In this document: positions 9,324-18,510 of the stretch, one piece after another
Numbering within the stretch: position 1 is the first letter of the stretch
Layout of the letters: every line of letters begins with the position of its first letter
Source of the DNA: Verrucomicrobiales bacterium
Lineage (GTDB): Bacteria; Verrucomicrobiota; Verrucomicrobiia; Verrucomicrobiales; DEV007
Length of the DNA stretch: 64,000 nt
Direction of reading: 5' to 3'
Assembly (NCBI GenBank): GCA_021648365.1
Contig: JAKISY010000009.1
Coordinates: 10,206-74,205, forward strand
The notes under the pieces: model-generated
What the model saw: only the letters and a program-made list of their open reading frames with translations
What the model was told of the DNA's origin: nothing
Database searches by the model: none
Program-made: the position numbers and the translations under genes

Positions 9324-11501
9324 TTAAATCATCGTCGCGATCACCAAGGCAACCACAGACATCAGCTTGAGTAAGATGTTCAGCGACGGACCAGAGGTAT
9401 CCTTAAAAGGATCCCCCACCGTATCACCCACCACCGACGCTTTATGAGCATCTGACCCTTTGATTAACTTAACCCCGTCGATCTCGACGCCCTCTTCGAT
9501 CATCTTCTTAGCATTATCCCATGCTCCGCCCGCGTTGGACTGGAACAACGCCATCAGCACTCCCGTCACCGTCACCCCAACGAGCATGCCGCCGAGCATC
9601 TCTGCTCCACCGATGAAGCCAACCGCCACCGGAGCTACCACTGCCAACAGCCCCGGTTTGATCATTTGAGCAATCGCAGATTTGGTCGAAATCTCCACAC
9701 ATTTGCCATACTCAGCTTTGCCGTCTGCGGCATCAAAAATATCGCGATCTTGCTGTGACCAGTCTTCTTTTTCCTTGTCTTGATTTTTTTTCATCACGTC
9801 CAAAGCAGCACGCAATTCGGGAATTTCACGAAACTGACGACGAACCTCGTCAATCATCGCCATCGCCGCACGCCCCACCGCCACCATCGACAAAGCCGAA
9901 AACAGGAACGGCAACATGCCACCAACAAACAACATCGCCACCACCTTCGGATCAGTGATCTCAATCGAAAGCTTAGCATCATTCGCCACCTCCCAAGAAG
10001 TCTTGAACGCCGCAAACAAAGCCAAGGCCGTCAAAGCCGCCGAGCCAATCGCAAAACCTTTACCAATCGCCGCCGTGGTATTTCCCACTGCATCTAATTT
10101 GTCCGTGCGCTGACGCACCTCTTTCGGCAATTCGCTCATCTCAGCAATGCCACCCGCATTATCAGAAATCGGTCCATAAGCATCCACCGCCAACTGAATC
10201 CCTAAGTTAGACAACATACCTACCGCAGCGATCGCGATACCGTAGAGACCTGCAAAATGATGTGCCGCCAGAATAGTCACCGCCAATATAATGATTGGCA
10301 ACGCCGTAGACATCATCCCCACTCCAAGTCCCGCAATGATGTTGGTCGCCGAACCCGTCATCGACTGTTTGACGATATCCAGCACCGGTTTTTTTCCCGT
10401 TCCCGTGTAATACTCCGTGATCATTCCGATCAACAACCCAGAACCCAGACCAAATAAGATCGCCACAAAAACTCCCATCGAAGTGTATTCTTTTCCATCA
10501 ACCATCCACGAAGCCGGCAACACCTGTTTGACGATCACAAAAGCCGCGATTAGAAGGATCACCGCCGAGACAATCTCCCCAGTATTGAGCGCTTTATGCG
10601 GACTACCACCACTCTTCACTTTGACAAAAAAGGTGCCTATGATCGATGTCACGATACCCGCTCCAGCTAACAACAAAGGCAGTATCACTGCGCCAAGCCC
10701 GTCCATCGAACCTGAAAACTCCGGCAACATCACAAACACCCCGCCCAAGACCATCGTCGCGATGATCGATCCCACATAGGACTCGAACAAATCCGCACCC
10801 ATGCCAGCCACATCACCGACATTATCACCTACATTATCCGCAATCGTCGCCGGATTGAGCGGATGATCCTCAGGAATGCCCGCTTCCACCTTACCCACCA
10901 AATCTGCGCCCACGTCAGCCGCTTTGGTGTAAATCCCACCACCAACGCGTGCAAACAGAGCGATCGAAGATGCCCCAAAAGAAAATCCTGTGATGATCGT
11001 CATCACCGAACTCAATTTTTCTGGATCATCAATGCCGATCGTCTTGCTGTAGATCAAAAACAAACCGCCCAGTCCAAGCAAACCCAAGCCCACCACTCCC
11101 ATGCCCATCACCGCGCCACCACCAAAAGCCACTTCAAGCGCTTTACCAAGACTCGTCCTCGCGGCATTGGTCGTCCGCACATTCGCTTTGGTCGCCACTT
11201 TCATGCCGATGTAACCAGCCAAAGCTGAGCAAAACGCCCCGACAATGAACGACAAGGCAACCAGTCGCTCTGCTCCCTGATTCATAAACGCGAGCAATAC
11301 AGCCACGCACACCACAAAAATAGCTAGCACCTTATACTCAGCTTTCAGAAACGCCATCGCCCCCGTAGCGATGTGCTGGGAGATCCTTACCATTTTTTCA
11401 GTACCAGGATCCTGTTTGGCGACCCAAGTGGATTTCCAAAAAGTGTAAACTAAAGCGAGAATACCAAAAACAGGTATGATGAGGATGAGGGTTGATATCA
11501 T
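9324..11501 (-). CDS. hppA: membrane-bound ion-translocating pyrophosphatase
   Basis: A 725-residue polytopic membrane protein that couples hydrolysis of pyrophosphate to pumping of H+ or Na+. The pyrophosphate-binding region is plain at about residues 196-230 ([13 protein letters not shown], then NVGDNVGD), with a second acidic cluster at about 440-455 ([16 protein letters not shown]) and a third near the C-terminus ([14 protein letters not shown]). The segment G473-N-T-T-A-A-I-G-K-G482 carries Ala where potassium-independent enzymes have Lys, so this belongs to the K+-dependent class. Sequence alone does not settle H+ versus Na+. It is divergently transcribed from the amidase gene across 291 bp and convergent with the toxin-antitoxin pair. 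Confidence 0.96.
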   Translation of the reverse strand: MISTLILIIPVFGILALVYTFWKSTWVAKQDPGTEKMVRISQHIATGAMAFLKAEYKVLAIFVVCVAVLLAFMNQGAERLVALSFIVGAFCSALAGYIGMKVATKANVRTTNAARTSLGKALEVAFGGGAVMGMGVVGLGLLGLGGLFLIYSKTIGIDDPEKLSSVMTIITGFSFGASSIALFARVGGGIYTKAADVGADLVGKVEAGIPEDHPLNPATIADNVGDNVGDVAGMGADLFESYVGSIIATMVLGGVFVMLPEFSGSMDGLGAVILPLLLAGAGIVTSIIGTFFVKVKSGGSPHKALNTGEIVSAVILLIAAFVIVKQVLPASWMVDGKEYTSMGVFVAILFGLGSGLLIGMITEYYTGTGKKPVLDIVKQSMTGSATNIIAGLGVGMMSTALPIIILAVTILAAHHFAGLYGIAIAAVGMLSNLGIQLAVDAYGPISDNAGGIAEMSELPKEVRQRTDKLDAVGNTTAAIGKGFAIGSAALTALALFAAFKTSWEVANDAKLSIEITDPKVVAMLFVGGMLPFLFSALSMVAVGRAAMAMIDEVRRQFREIPELRAALDVMKKNQDKEKEDWSQQDRDIFDAADGKAEYGKCVEISTKSAIAQMIKPGLLAVVAPVAVGFIGGAEMLGGMLVGVTVTGVLMALFQSNAGGAWDNAKKMIEEGVEIDGVKLIKGSDAHKASVVGDTVGDPFKDTSGPSLNILLKLMSVVALVIATMI

Positions 11502-11792
11502 TTTTTATAAGTTGGGAGTTGACAATTCACTGTCATTCATGAGCGAAAACACCTTTCCTGAAACTAAACAACGTCCGCTTGCCTAAATCATCTCAGGCCA
11601 GCGAACGCGATACGTCTCCATGCTTTACTCTTGAAAGCACTAGAGCCTATACAAATCCCTTGTGCTGGCAATAACCAAATTAATTCTTTTTGAAAAAAAT
11701 CGTATTTGATCGCTTTTGTTTTTACAGTTACGACACTTACTGTAAATTCAACCAATCCATCTACCCCAAAGCCTGCTTCTCTCTGCTACCGA

Positions 11793-12428
11793 ATGACCAT
11801 TTTTTCACATCAAAAACCAAAACAACGTTTCACTCAATCCTGGCTACTTTTAGGTTTACTGCTCTGGCTCACACTATTGCAGAACGCTGACGCTAAAAAC
11901 TTCTCCACCGTCGTCATTGATGCTGGGCACGGAGGCAGTGACAAAGGTTCCAATTGGTATGGAGTTCACGAAAAAAAACTCACTCTCGATCTTGCTAAAC
12001 GAGTGCAGCGAATATTGAAAAGCAAAGGAGTGCGCACCGTGATGACTCGCAGCACCGATACCTACGTCGCTTTAGACAAACGTGCTCAGATCGCTAATCG
12101 GCAGAAACACTTCATCTTTGTCAGCATCCACTTCAACGGACACAAAAACACCTCCTACAAAGGCATCGAGACCTTTTACTACCCTGGCTCCAGTAAAGGA
12201 AAAAAACTCGCTACCAAAATTCAATACGAATTAGGCAAACGCATCAAAACTAAAAACCGCGGCATCAAAAGCGCCCGGCTCAAAGTCCTGCGCCTCACCA
12301 GAGGCCCTGCCGCCTTAGTCGAATGTGGTTTTCTCTCCAACCGTTGGGAGAACAATCGCTGCAACGCCTCCTGGCTACGAGAAATCATCGCCGAAGAAAT
12401 CGTGCAAGGCATCATGGCTTATCGCTGA
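11793..12428 (+). CDS. secreted N-acetylmuramoyl-L-alanine amidase (Amidase_3)
   Basis: A 211-residue zinc amidase that cleaves the bond between N-acetylmuramic acid and the stem peptide of peptidoglycan. After a signal peptide (about residues 1-34, hydrophobic core LLLGLLLWLTLL) the Amidase_3 domain fills the protein. Zinc ligand and catalytic positions are visible in VVIDAGHGGSDKG, VHEKKLTLDLA, VSIHFNG and the final ALVECGFLSN. The frame is open 29 codons further upstream, but the internal ATG places the signal peptide at the N-terminus. There is no extra targeting domain, so it is a minimal enzyme. A second, longer amidase lies at 55361-56698. Confidence 0.9.
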   Translation: MTIFSHQKPKQRFTQSWLLLGLLLWLTLLQNADAKNFSTVVIDAGHGGSDKGSNWYGVHEKKLTLDLAKRVQRILKSKGVRTVMTRSTDTYVALDKRAQIANRQKHFIFVSIHFNGHKNTSYKGIETFYYPGSSKGKKLATKIQYELGKRIKTKNRGIKSARLKVLRLTRGPAALVECGFLSNRWENNRCNASWLREIIAEEIVQGIMAYR

Positions 12429-12548
12429 GGCATAGCTGATGCTGAGCCCCGATGTGACACGGGCATCGTGCTTATTTCCCTAGCTCATCACGCAACCAAG
12501 CAGTAGAAAAACACTAAAGCTTTCGACATATTCCCCCTCTGTAGCAGC

Positions 12549-13913
12549 TCAATCATCGTTTGAGTCAAACCGCCTAAGGCACTCAATAAAGCCAGGCGCA
12601 AAATCTTGTGGACGTTTGTCCACCCACTGTCGCACCAGCTCCATCGGAAAATACGCTCCGCACTCGATCTCTCGACCATGAGTGCGAATCTTGCCAGACA
12701 CCTCACAGCTGTAGAGTCTCACGAACTCCCAGCCCGTCTGCTCACAAGCTTCTATGCGTGCGATCTCTTGCAGCGCTTCTCCCCCATCCACCGACCTCGC
12801 TTTTACCATCAACTCCTCATACAGCTCCCGCTGCGCCGCCGCTTCGTAGGTCTCACCTGCATCGAGATGCCCTGCCGCACTCGAGTCCCATTGCCCCGCA
12901 TGACGATCTTTTAGTGCAGATCGTTTCTGTAGATACAAGTTACCCTTTTTATCCAACACAAAAATATGCACCGCTCGGTGACGCCAACCCTCGCTGTGCA
13001 CCTCTGCGCGAGTTGCTTGCCGCAATACCTGATCCTGCTCATCCACCACATCAAAAATCTCAGCACTACTGTCCTCGGGTAAATCCAAAACAGGATGATC
13101 ATCCCGCGCATTGCACAGCTCCACCCACTGCGGTAAACTAAGTTCCTCGGCACGCGCACTGTCACTGCATTGCAAGCGTGATACTAAGCCCGACCACTCT
13201 TCAGCTTTAAGTGATAAGTTCTTTTTCAGCAATTTACGCCGCTGAGCAAAACCGCGATTGGTGAGATCATCGAATAAACGCTTGCTGAAATAAGACAGCT
13301 CGCCAGCCTGACGAGCCTGCAGCACCACGATCGACGAATCCACCTTCGGGCGTGGGTGAAAACATTCTGGTCCCGCCGTTCGCACCAGATCCACATGCCA
13401 CTCCGCTTGCACCCGCAAGCCAAGTTTGCCATACGCCTTGGTGCTAGGCACCGCCACCAGGCGCTCAGCCACCTCCTTCTGCAACATCAACACCGCACGC
13501 ACCACCGGTGTCGGTTGTTCGAGAAAATTACGCATGATCGGTGTCGCCGCCGAATAGGGCAAATTGCCAATCAGCTTGATCGGTCCCTCCAAAAACAAGG
13601 GGCGCTTGTCATAAGTGATCGCATCCGCATGAATCACCTCCACCTCCGACGAATCGACAAACTCCCCACGCAGAAATTCAGCTAAGCGACGATCTTTTTC
13701 GATCAAGATCAATTTGCGACAACGCCCCACCAAATGACGACTCAACGCCCCCGTGCCAGGACCAATCTCGACAATCACATCCTCTGGCTGCGGATCCAGT
13801 TGATCCACAATCCATTTAGAGAACTCCTCATCGACTAAAAAGTTCTGCCCCAGTTCGCGACTCGGCACCACATCGATAGCTCTGAGTGTTTTTCGTAGTA
13901 GCTGATCGCTCAT
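12549..13913 (-). CDS. rsmA: 16S rRNA dimethyltransferase RsmA fused to a Nudix hydrolase
   Basis: A 454-residue two-domain protein. Residues 1 to about 270 are RsmA/KsgA, which dimethylates the two adjacent adenines near the 3' end of 16S rRNA: SAM motif EIGPGTGAL (49-57), catalytic N117-L-P-Y120 and the C-terminal helical domain with RGFAQRRKLLKKNL. Residues from about 285 to 454 form a Nudix domain of the YfcD/isopentenyl-diphosphate-isomerase-like type, with a full Nudix box at 348-370 (GHLDAGE, then RELYEEL). The single frame has no stop or shift between domains, and RsmA alone is usually about 270 residues, so the extension is real. Its start overlaps the upstream peroxiredoxin stop by four bases. 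The Nudix substrate is unknown. Confidence 0.93.
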   Translation of the reverse strand: MSDQLLRKTLRAIDVVPSRELGQNFLVDEEFSKWIVDQLDPQPEDVIVEIGPGTGALSRHLVGRCRKLILIEKDRRLAEFLRGEFVDSSEVEVIHADAITYDKRPLFLEGPIKLIGNLPYSAATPIMRNFLEQPTPVVRAVLMLQKEVAERLVAVPSTKAYGKLGLRVQAEWHVDLVRTAGPECFHPRPKVDSSIVVLQARQAGELSYFSKRLFDDLTNRGFAQRRKLLKKNLSLKAEEWSGLVSRLQCSDSARAEELSLPQWVELCNARDDHPVLDLPEDSSAEIFDVVDEQDQVLRQATRAEVHSEGWRHRAVHIFVLDKKGNLYLQKRSALKDRHAGQWDSSAAGHLDAGETYEAAAQRELYEELMVKARSVDGGEALQEIARIEACEQTGWEFVRLYSCEVSGKIRTHGREIECGAYFPMELVRQWVDKRPQDFAPGFIECLRRFDSNDD

Positions 13914-14386
13914 GATAACACCGCCAACAATTGATCCAAATGCTCAAGCGGTTTCACTTTTCTGAAAACCTCCATCACCTTACCCTTTTCATCGATCACA
14001 AAAGTCGTGCGCTCGGTTCCCATGTATTCTCGCCCATAGAGTTTTTTCTGCACCCACACACCATAGGCTTCAACGATCTCTTTCGATTCATCACTGATCA
14101 ACGGAAACGGCAGCTCATATTTGTCGATGAATTTACGGTGACGTTTCACCGGATCAATACTCACCCCGAACACCTGTGCCAATGCCCCTATCTTTCCCCA
14201 AGAATCCCGCAAAGCACAAGCCTGCTTGGTGCAGCCTGGAGTATCATCCTTAGGATAAAAATACAGCACCACCTTGCGCCCACGCAAAGCTTTCAAGGAT
14301 ACCTGTACGCCATCCTCATACTCACCACCCACTACAGGCGCCTCAAATTCTGGAGCTTCATCGCCCACTTTAACTTGCTCAGTCAT
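13910..14386 (-). CDS. bcp: thioredoxin-dependent peroxiredoxin (BCP/PrxQ type)
   Basis: A 158-residue peroxiredoxin that reduces hydroperoxides in the cytoplasm using thioredoxin. The active site is DDTPGC52TKQAC57, with the peroxidatic Cys52 and a resolving Cys57 five residues later, the pattern of two-cysteine BCP enzymes. The conserved Arg lies in GTERTTFVID. The start was placed at MTEQVKVGDEAPEF, because the frame upstream of it has no family similarity. It is the first gene of a two-gene operon, its stop overlapping the start of rsmA-nudix (ATGA). Confidence 0.94.
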   Translation of the reverse strand: MTEQVKVGDEAPEFEAPVVGGEYEDGVQVSLKALRGRKVVLYFYPKDDTPGCTKQACALRDSWGKIGALAQVFGVSIDPVKRHRKFIDKYELPFPLISDESKEIVEAYGVWVQKKLYGREYMGTERTTFVIDEKGKVMEVFRKVKPLEHLDQLLAVLS

Positions 14387-14444
14387 TTTATGCACTCTAC
14401 TCTTATATGAAAAAGCTTCAGCAACTATATTCACCACCTAATTC

Positions 14445-14474
14445 CAATGGCACTTAGTTAACTAAGTGCCATTG
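14445..14474. repeat. 30-bp perfect palindrome
   Basis: Two 15-base arms (CAATGGCACTTAGTT and its exact reverse complement) meet without a loop. It sits between the divergent peroxiredoxin and pgsA genes. The arm recurs singly at 8885 (CAATGGCACTTAGT) and partly at 38651 (TGGCACTTAGTG), so it looks like two head-to-head copies of a dispersed unit rather than a dedicated operator. Confidence 0.7.
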
Positions 14475-14488
14475 CACCTAATTCCTAA

Positions 14489-14531
14489 TTGCTTTCGGGT
14501 AATAACCTCCAGCTATCTCCACTTCGTTACG
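14489..14531. repeat. dispersed ~43-bp repeat, also nested inside a MITE
   Basis: The segment beginning TTGCTTTCGGGTA and continuing CCTCCAGCTATCT resembles 40271-40314 (TTGCCTTCGGGTA, then CCTCCAGCTGTCT). There it accounts for most of the length difference between the two inverted-repeat elements in this window. Function unknown. Confidence 0.55.
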
Positions 14532-14551
14532 ATTCTTAATTCTTAATTCAC

Positions 14552-15160
14552 ATGACCACCGCCAACAAAATCACCATCACCCGGATCGCCCTGATTCCAG
14601 TGTTTGTGACCTTTGCCTTTTTGTATGGCGCTAGTGTGCAATCTGGAGACCCGCAAATCAACTGGCGCTATGCCGCCCTGATTACTTTTGCCATCGCAGC
14701 CCTCAGCGACGGACTCGATGGTTATGTCGCCCGCCACTACAATCAGATCAGCCGACTCGGCATCCTGCTCGATCCGCTCGCCGACAAAGCGCTGATGCTC
14801 GCCGCCGTATTCACCCTGAGCTTTGCCCGCTGGCCAGTCAGCTTCCCCATCTGGTTCACCGCCTTTGTCTTCATCCGCGAGTTCATCATCCTCAACGGCA
14901 TCGCCATCCTGCATCGCATCAACGGCAAAGTCCCGATCAAACCACACTGGATCAGCAAATCCTGCACCGCCCTGCAAGTGACCGCCATCGTATGGCTGAT
15001 GCTCGACTTTCGAAGTGACAGCGACCCGCCGATGTTCCTGCTCTACCTCGCCGGCTTTTTCACCGTGCTCTCAGCCCTGCATTATATCCTCGAAGGTGTT
15101 CGCCAGATCAAAGAACACGGCAAACCCTTGCCCGGTACCAATGCTGATGGTAGTTATTAA
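14552..15160 (+). CDS. pgsA: CDP-diacylglycerol-glycerol-3-phosphate 3-phosphatidyltransferase
   Basis: A 202-residue integral membrane enzyme that makes phosphatidylglycerol phosphate, the first committed step to phosphatidylglycerol and cardiolipin. The CDP-alcohol phosphotransferase motif is complete: D53-x2-D56-G57-x2-A60-R61, then G70-x3-D74-x3-D78 (IAALSDGLDGYVAR, LGILLDPLADK). About five to six hydrophobic segments flank it. Related CDP-alcohol transferases exist, but length and N-terminal sequence (MTTANKITITRIALIPVF) fit PgsA best. It is followed 21 bp later by the CE15-like esterase gene on the same strand, though a functional link is unlikely. Confidence 0.92.
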   Translation: MTTANKITITRIALIPVFVTFAFLYGASVQSGDPQINWRYAALITFAIAALSDGLDGYVARHYNQISRLGILLDPLADKALMLAAVFTLSFARWPVSFPIWFTAFVFIREFIILNGIAILHRINGKVPIKPHWISKSCTALQVTAIVWLMLDFRSDSDPPMFLLYLAGFFTVLSALHYILEGVRQIKEHGKPLPGTNADGSY

Positions 15161-15181
15161 GCAAGTCACACACACCACTCC

Positions 15182-16504
15182 ATGAAAGCCCCACACCAAC
15201 TCCTTACTCACTCACCACTAAAGGCTTGCCTGATATTTTTACTATCAGCACTGTATATGAATCCGCTCTTCGCCATCCCCAAAGATGCCAATGTCGACGA
15301 AGCAAAAGTGCCCAAATTCACCCTGCCCGACCCGCTGACGATGACCGATGGCACGCCTGTGACCTCTTCTCACCAGTGGAGTGCTCGCCGTCGCGGTGAG
15401 ATCCTCGACCTATTCAAAGAGCACGTTTATGGCCGTTCGCCAGATGGACTGCCTGCAGGTCTGTCGCATCAGGTCACTCAGACCATCCCCAACTTCCTCG
15501 ACGGCAAAGCTACCCTCAAAGAAATCCGAGTCCTATTCAACGGCAAAAAAGACGGGCCCAAAATGCACATCTTATTGATCCTTCCCAATCATACCAAAAA
15601 ACCAGCGCCAGCCTTTCTCGGACTTAACTTCAGCGGCAACCACAGCATCCACCCCGATTCACGTATCACCTTATCAAAATCCTGGATGCGCCCGAAAAAA
15701 GACGGCAGCGTCATCGATCACAAAGCTACCGAAAAAGCACGCGGAGCCAGTTCTAGCCGTTGGCCTGTGGAAACCATCATTGACCGAGGTTACGCCCTAG
15801 CCACCATCTATTACGGAGACATCGATCCTGACTTTGACGACGATTTCAAAAACGGCGTGCAACCACTCTTCTACCGTGAAGGACAAAAAAAACCCGCAGC
15901 CAATGAATGGGGCTCCATCGGCGCTTGGTCTTGGGGCTTGAGCCGCGCCCTCGACTACCTCGAAAGCGACCCAACCATCGATGCGAAAAAAGTGAGCGTG
16001 CTCGGCCACTCACGCCTCGGCAAAACCTCACTGTGGGCGGGCGCCCAGGACCAACGTTTTGCCATCGTCATCTCCAATGACTCAGGCTGTGGCGGTGCCG
16101 CCCTCAGTCGACGCCGTTTTGGAGAAAAAGTGAAACGCATCAATACCTCCTTCCCCCATTGGTTCAACGACCGATTCAATCAATACAATGACAACGAAAA
16201 TGCCCTGCCCATCGATCAACATCAACTCATCAGCCTGATCGCACCTCGCCCCGTTTACATCGCCAGCGCCTCCGAAGATCTCTGGGCCGATCCCACAGGC
16301 GAGTTCCTCTCAGGCAAATACGCCGAACCCGTCTATGCGCTGTTTGGCAAAAAAGGACTCGGCTGTGATCAACCTCCAGCCGTCGATCACCCCGTCGGTG
16401 ACTTCATTCGCTACCACCGGCGCAGCGGCAAACACGACCTCACCGCTTACGACTGGGCACAATACCTCGACTTTGCCGATCGTCATTTGATCAAAAATAA
16501 ATAG
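15182..16504 (+). CDS. CE15-like glucuronoyl esterase / secreted alpha/beta hydrolase
   Basis: A 440-residue secreted alpha/beta hydrolase resembling bacterial CE15 glucuronoyl esterases, which cut ester bonds between glucuronoxylan and lignin. A signal peptide spans about residues 1-31 (ACLIFLLSALYMNPLFA). The nucleophile elbow GHSRLGKTSLWA and the following RFAIVISNDSGCGGAAL match the family closely. The segment RWPVETIIDRGYALATIYYGDIDPDF and the final His in GKHDLTAYDWAQYLDF fit the CE15 core. True wood-ester activity is uncertain because many verrucomicrobial homologues act on other uronate esters. It probably acts with the secreted sulfatases and beta-helix proteins nearby on complex polysaccharide. 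Confidence 0.82.
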   Translation: MKAPHQLLTHSPLKACLIFLLSALYMNPLFAIPKDANVDEAKVPKFTLPDPLTMTDGTPVTSSHQWSARRRGEILDLFKEHVYGRSPDGLPAGLSHQVTQTIPNFLDGKATLKEIRVLFNGKKDGPKMHILLILPNHTKKPAPAFLGLNFSGNHSIHPDSRITLSKSWMRPKKDGSVIDHKATEKARGASSSRWPVETIIDRGYALATIYYGDIDPDFDDDFKNGVQPLFYREGQKKPAANEWGSIGAWSWGLSRALDYLESDPTIDAKKVSVLGHSRLGKTSLWAGAQDQRFAIVISNDSGCGGAALSRRRFGEKVKRINTSFPHWFNDRFNQYNDNENALPIDQHQLISLIAPRPVYIASASEDLWADPTGEFLSGKYAEPVYALFGKKGLGCDQPPAVDHPVGDFIRYHRRSGKHDLTAYDWAQYLDFADRHLIKNK

Positions 16505-16557
16505 CCCCACGCAATTTAACTTCTTACTTCCCACCCCAACTTTAAGTCACACCTACC

Positions 16558-17094
16558 ATGCAAAGCACACTCATTATCACCATCATCGGACCCGACCGCC
16601 CGGGACTAGTCGAAACCATCTCCAACACCGTCACCCAAAACGGAGGCAATTGGCTGCAAAGCCAGATGGCACATCTGGCAGGACAATTTGCCGGCATCTT
16701 GCAAATTTCCGTAGCCACCGATACTGCTGAGCAACTCAGTAGTGCTCTCAACAAGCTCGAAAACAATGGGCTTTCCGTTTCCGTCGCCACTGGAAAAAAA
16801 GCAGATCTAGAGCAAATCGACCACAGCGGTTCACGCCTACTATTAGAAGTGATCGGCCAAGACCAACCCGGCATCGTTCGCAAAATCTCCGCAGTCATCG
16901 CCGCCCATTCAGGCAACGTCGAAGAGCTCAATACCAAACTCACCAGCGCCCCTTGGTCAGGCGAGACCCTCTTCCAAGCCAACGCCGTCCTCCACCTCCC
17001 AGAAGGACAATGCCTAGATGACTTCCGCAGCGACCTCGAAGCGATCACCCAAGATCTCATGGTCGATCTAAGCCTAGTCCAGCAGGTCAAATAA
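16558..17094 (+). CDS. tandem ACT-domain protein, GcvR-like
   Basis: A 178-residue protein made of two ACT domains. The first starts TLIITIIGPDRPGLVETISN and the second LLLEVIGQDQPGIVRKISAVI, each with the glycine-rich ligand-binding turn. The layout matches the glycine-cleavage regulator GcvR, a small protein that senses an amino acid and modulates a partner. No DNA-binding domain or enzyme is attached, and no GcvA-type regulator or glycine-cleavage gene is in this window, so the ligand and partner are unknown. Confidence 0.85.
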   Translation: MQSTLIITIIGPDRPGLVETISNTVTQNGGNWLQSQMAHLAGQFAGILQISVATDTAEQLSSALNKLENNGLSVSVATGKKADLEQIDHSGSRLLLEVIGQDQPGIVRKISAVIAAHSGNVEELNTKLTSAPWSGETLFQANAVLHLPEGQCLDDFRSDLEAITQDLMVDLSLVQQVK

Positions 17095-17100
17095 AGCTCA

Positions 17101-17340
17101 TTTTTGTGGAGTGCGCGCGGCTCGACGCCGCCTTTCCATAGCCTCAGAGAGCAGCCATCGGATGCCCATATCCCGATGCCATTGCGTCCCACATCTCCAC
17201 CACTTCACTTCCCAATTCGTTATCAGCGAAGCGCTTATCGTTGTCGTAATCAATCCCAACGTATTCAACAACGAATACGATTTTCCAAAAAAAACCTACC
17301 CTCAATGTGAAACAGCTTTCCAAGCTGTCTCCCATCCCCT
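17101..17340. repeat. intergenic dispersed repeats
   Basis: The 240-bp spacer holds a copy of the family TTTTTGTGGAGTGCGCGCGG...CGACGCCGC (17101-17137), which recurs at 63766-63803. A partial match to the ATGCCATTGCGTCCCAC palindrome lies near 17175. The hairpin ACAGCTTTCCAAGCTGT (17312-17328) is preceded by CTCAATGTGA; its arms are a compensatory variant of the 6472-6488 copy. No gene seen. Confidence 0.65.
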
Positions 17341-17934
17341 TCACCCTCTATCATCCTGAGCAGAATAATAGCCAACCAAATCTTCCACCGACATATCCTC
17401 AGCGGACACTCCAGCAAGTCCGCTGCCCTGTTCGGCAACTGCACTCGGGGCTGGCGTTGCCAGAATCTCCACCCGCGCTGTTTCATCCACCTTTTCTCGG
17501 CTCACTTCACGATCTTTAGCCAACGAAATCGGCACCGTATCCAGTGACACCGCATCACTCACCTTAGCTGTTACTGGCTCTGGTTCATCCGCAGCAATCA
17601 AATCCGCCATATGCGCCCGCGCAGCCTTCGCTAGAAAATCAATCTCATCACTCATCAAGTGCATAAAGATCAAACGGTAATTCTCCATCGAAACCGCAAG
17701 CAAGTTACCGCCATCGTAACCAAAAGCCATCTGATCCACCACTCGCCCCTGTGCTTTGAACTCCTTGGTCAAGCCCTCCACCACACGGCACACCTTCACC
17801 AAGCGAGCCGCCGAATAGGGGAAATTCTCATAGCTCACATCTCCGTCTTTTAACAGACAAACCCCTCGCACCGTTCCCGAAGCTAACAAAGCCTCCAAAG
17901 GTTTATTGCTGATAGTCGTATCACCCATATCCAA
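17341..17934 (-). CDS. possible Roadblock/LC7-like protein with disordered tail
   Basis: A 197-residue cytoplasmic protein I cannot name with certainty. Residues about 15-110 show the strand-strand-helix-strands-helix order of a Roadblock/LC7 domain (GVCLLKDGDVSYENFPY, a helix with VEGLTKEF, then FGYDGGNLLAVSMENYRLIFMHL). The last 80 residues are low-complexity, rich in Ala, Val, Asp and Glu, and look disordered, ending in a short motif (MSVEDLVGYYSAQ). It is the second gene of a pair, 13 bp after a similarly sized protein. Roadblock proteins usually dimerise and act on small GTPases, but no GTPase gene is adjacent. Confidence 0.6.
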   Translation of the reverse strand: MDMGDTTISNKPLEALLASGTVRGVCLLKDGDVSYENFPYSAARLVKVCRVVEGLTKEFKAQGRVVDQMAFGYDGGNLLAVSMENYRLIFMHLMSDEIDFLAKAARAHMADLIAADEPEPVTAKVSDAVSLDTVPISLAKDREVSREKVDETARVEILATPAPSAVAEQGSGLAGVSAEDMSVEDLVGYYSAQDDRG

Positions 17935-17947
17935 ATTAGCTATCAGC

Positions 17948-18427
17948 TCAAACCGCGTCTCCCATCACTTTTAATAACTTCCGCATCGGCATGCGCTTGT
18001 TCACCATCGCACCAATCAAATGCGGATCTCGTGGACTCGAAGTCGAGTCGTAGCGGTAAGCGATCGCAGAATTGCCATCGTAAATAGCGACATAGCCAAT
18101 CGTCTCCATTCCCAATTCCTCCCCAATCGCCTCACTGCCCTCTTTCATTACGTTCAAATCACGCGCAATCGCAGCCTCCTCCGCATGCCCAGTGCGACCT
18201 CTGATCCCATGGGCAGAGACACCAAAAAGCCGTGGCGTCTCGCTAGCGAGCGCCTCCTCGAGCACCGTTACTGGTGATTCTCCCGGCGTTATCGGCTGGG
18301 TAAAATCACTACGGTCATTTTTTTCAACTGGCTCTGTTTCCATGAAATCAGAACTTTCCGGTTCAATAAGTGCTTCCACAATACGGGTATCTATGTATCT
18401 ATTTATAATGTGCCTCGATGCCCCCAA
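17948..18427 (-). CDS. possible Roadblock-like partner protein
   Basis: A 159-residue protein of unknown family. The first ~65 residues are acidic and probably disordered. The rest (LFGVSAHGIRGRTG, a helix around VMKEGSEAIGEELG, strands ETIGYVAIYDGNSAIAYRYD, then a final helix) has the same strand and helix order as its neighbour 13 bp downstream. This suggests two divergent copies of one fold that may form a heterodimer. There is no signal peptide, membrane segment or catalytic motif. The assignment to the Roadblock fold is inference from predicted topology only. Confidence 0.55.
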   Translation of the reverse strand: MGASRHIINRYIDTRIVEALIEPESSDFMETEPVEKNDRSDFTQPITPGESPVTVLEEALASETPRLFGVSAHGIRGRTGHAEEAAIARDLNVMKEGSEAIGEELGMETIGYVAIYDGNSAIAYRYDSTSSPRDPHLIGAMVNKRMPMRKLLKVMGDAV

Positions 18428-18510
18428 GACTTCCGAAGCATACGCATTTTCAAATCTGTCGTCGACACTTTTTTTACTTTTCTTTGATTTATCTTCAAGA
18501 GTTCAAAAAA

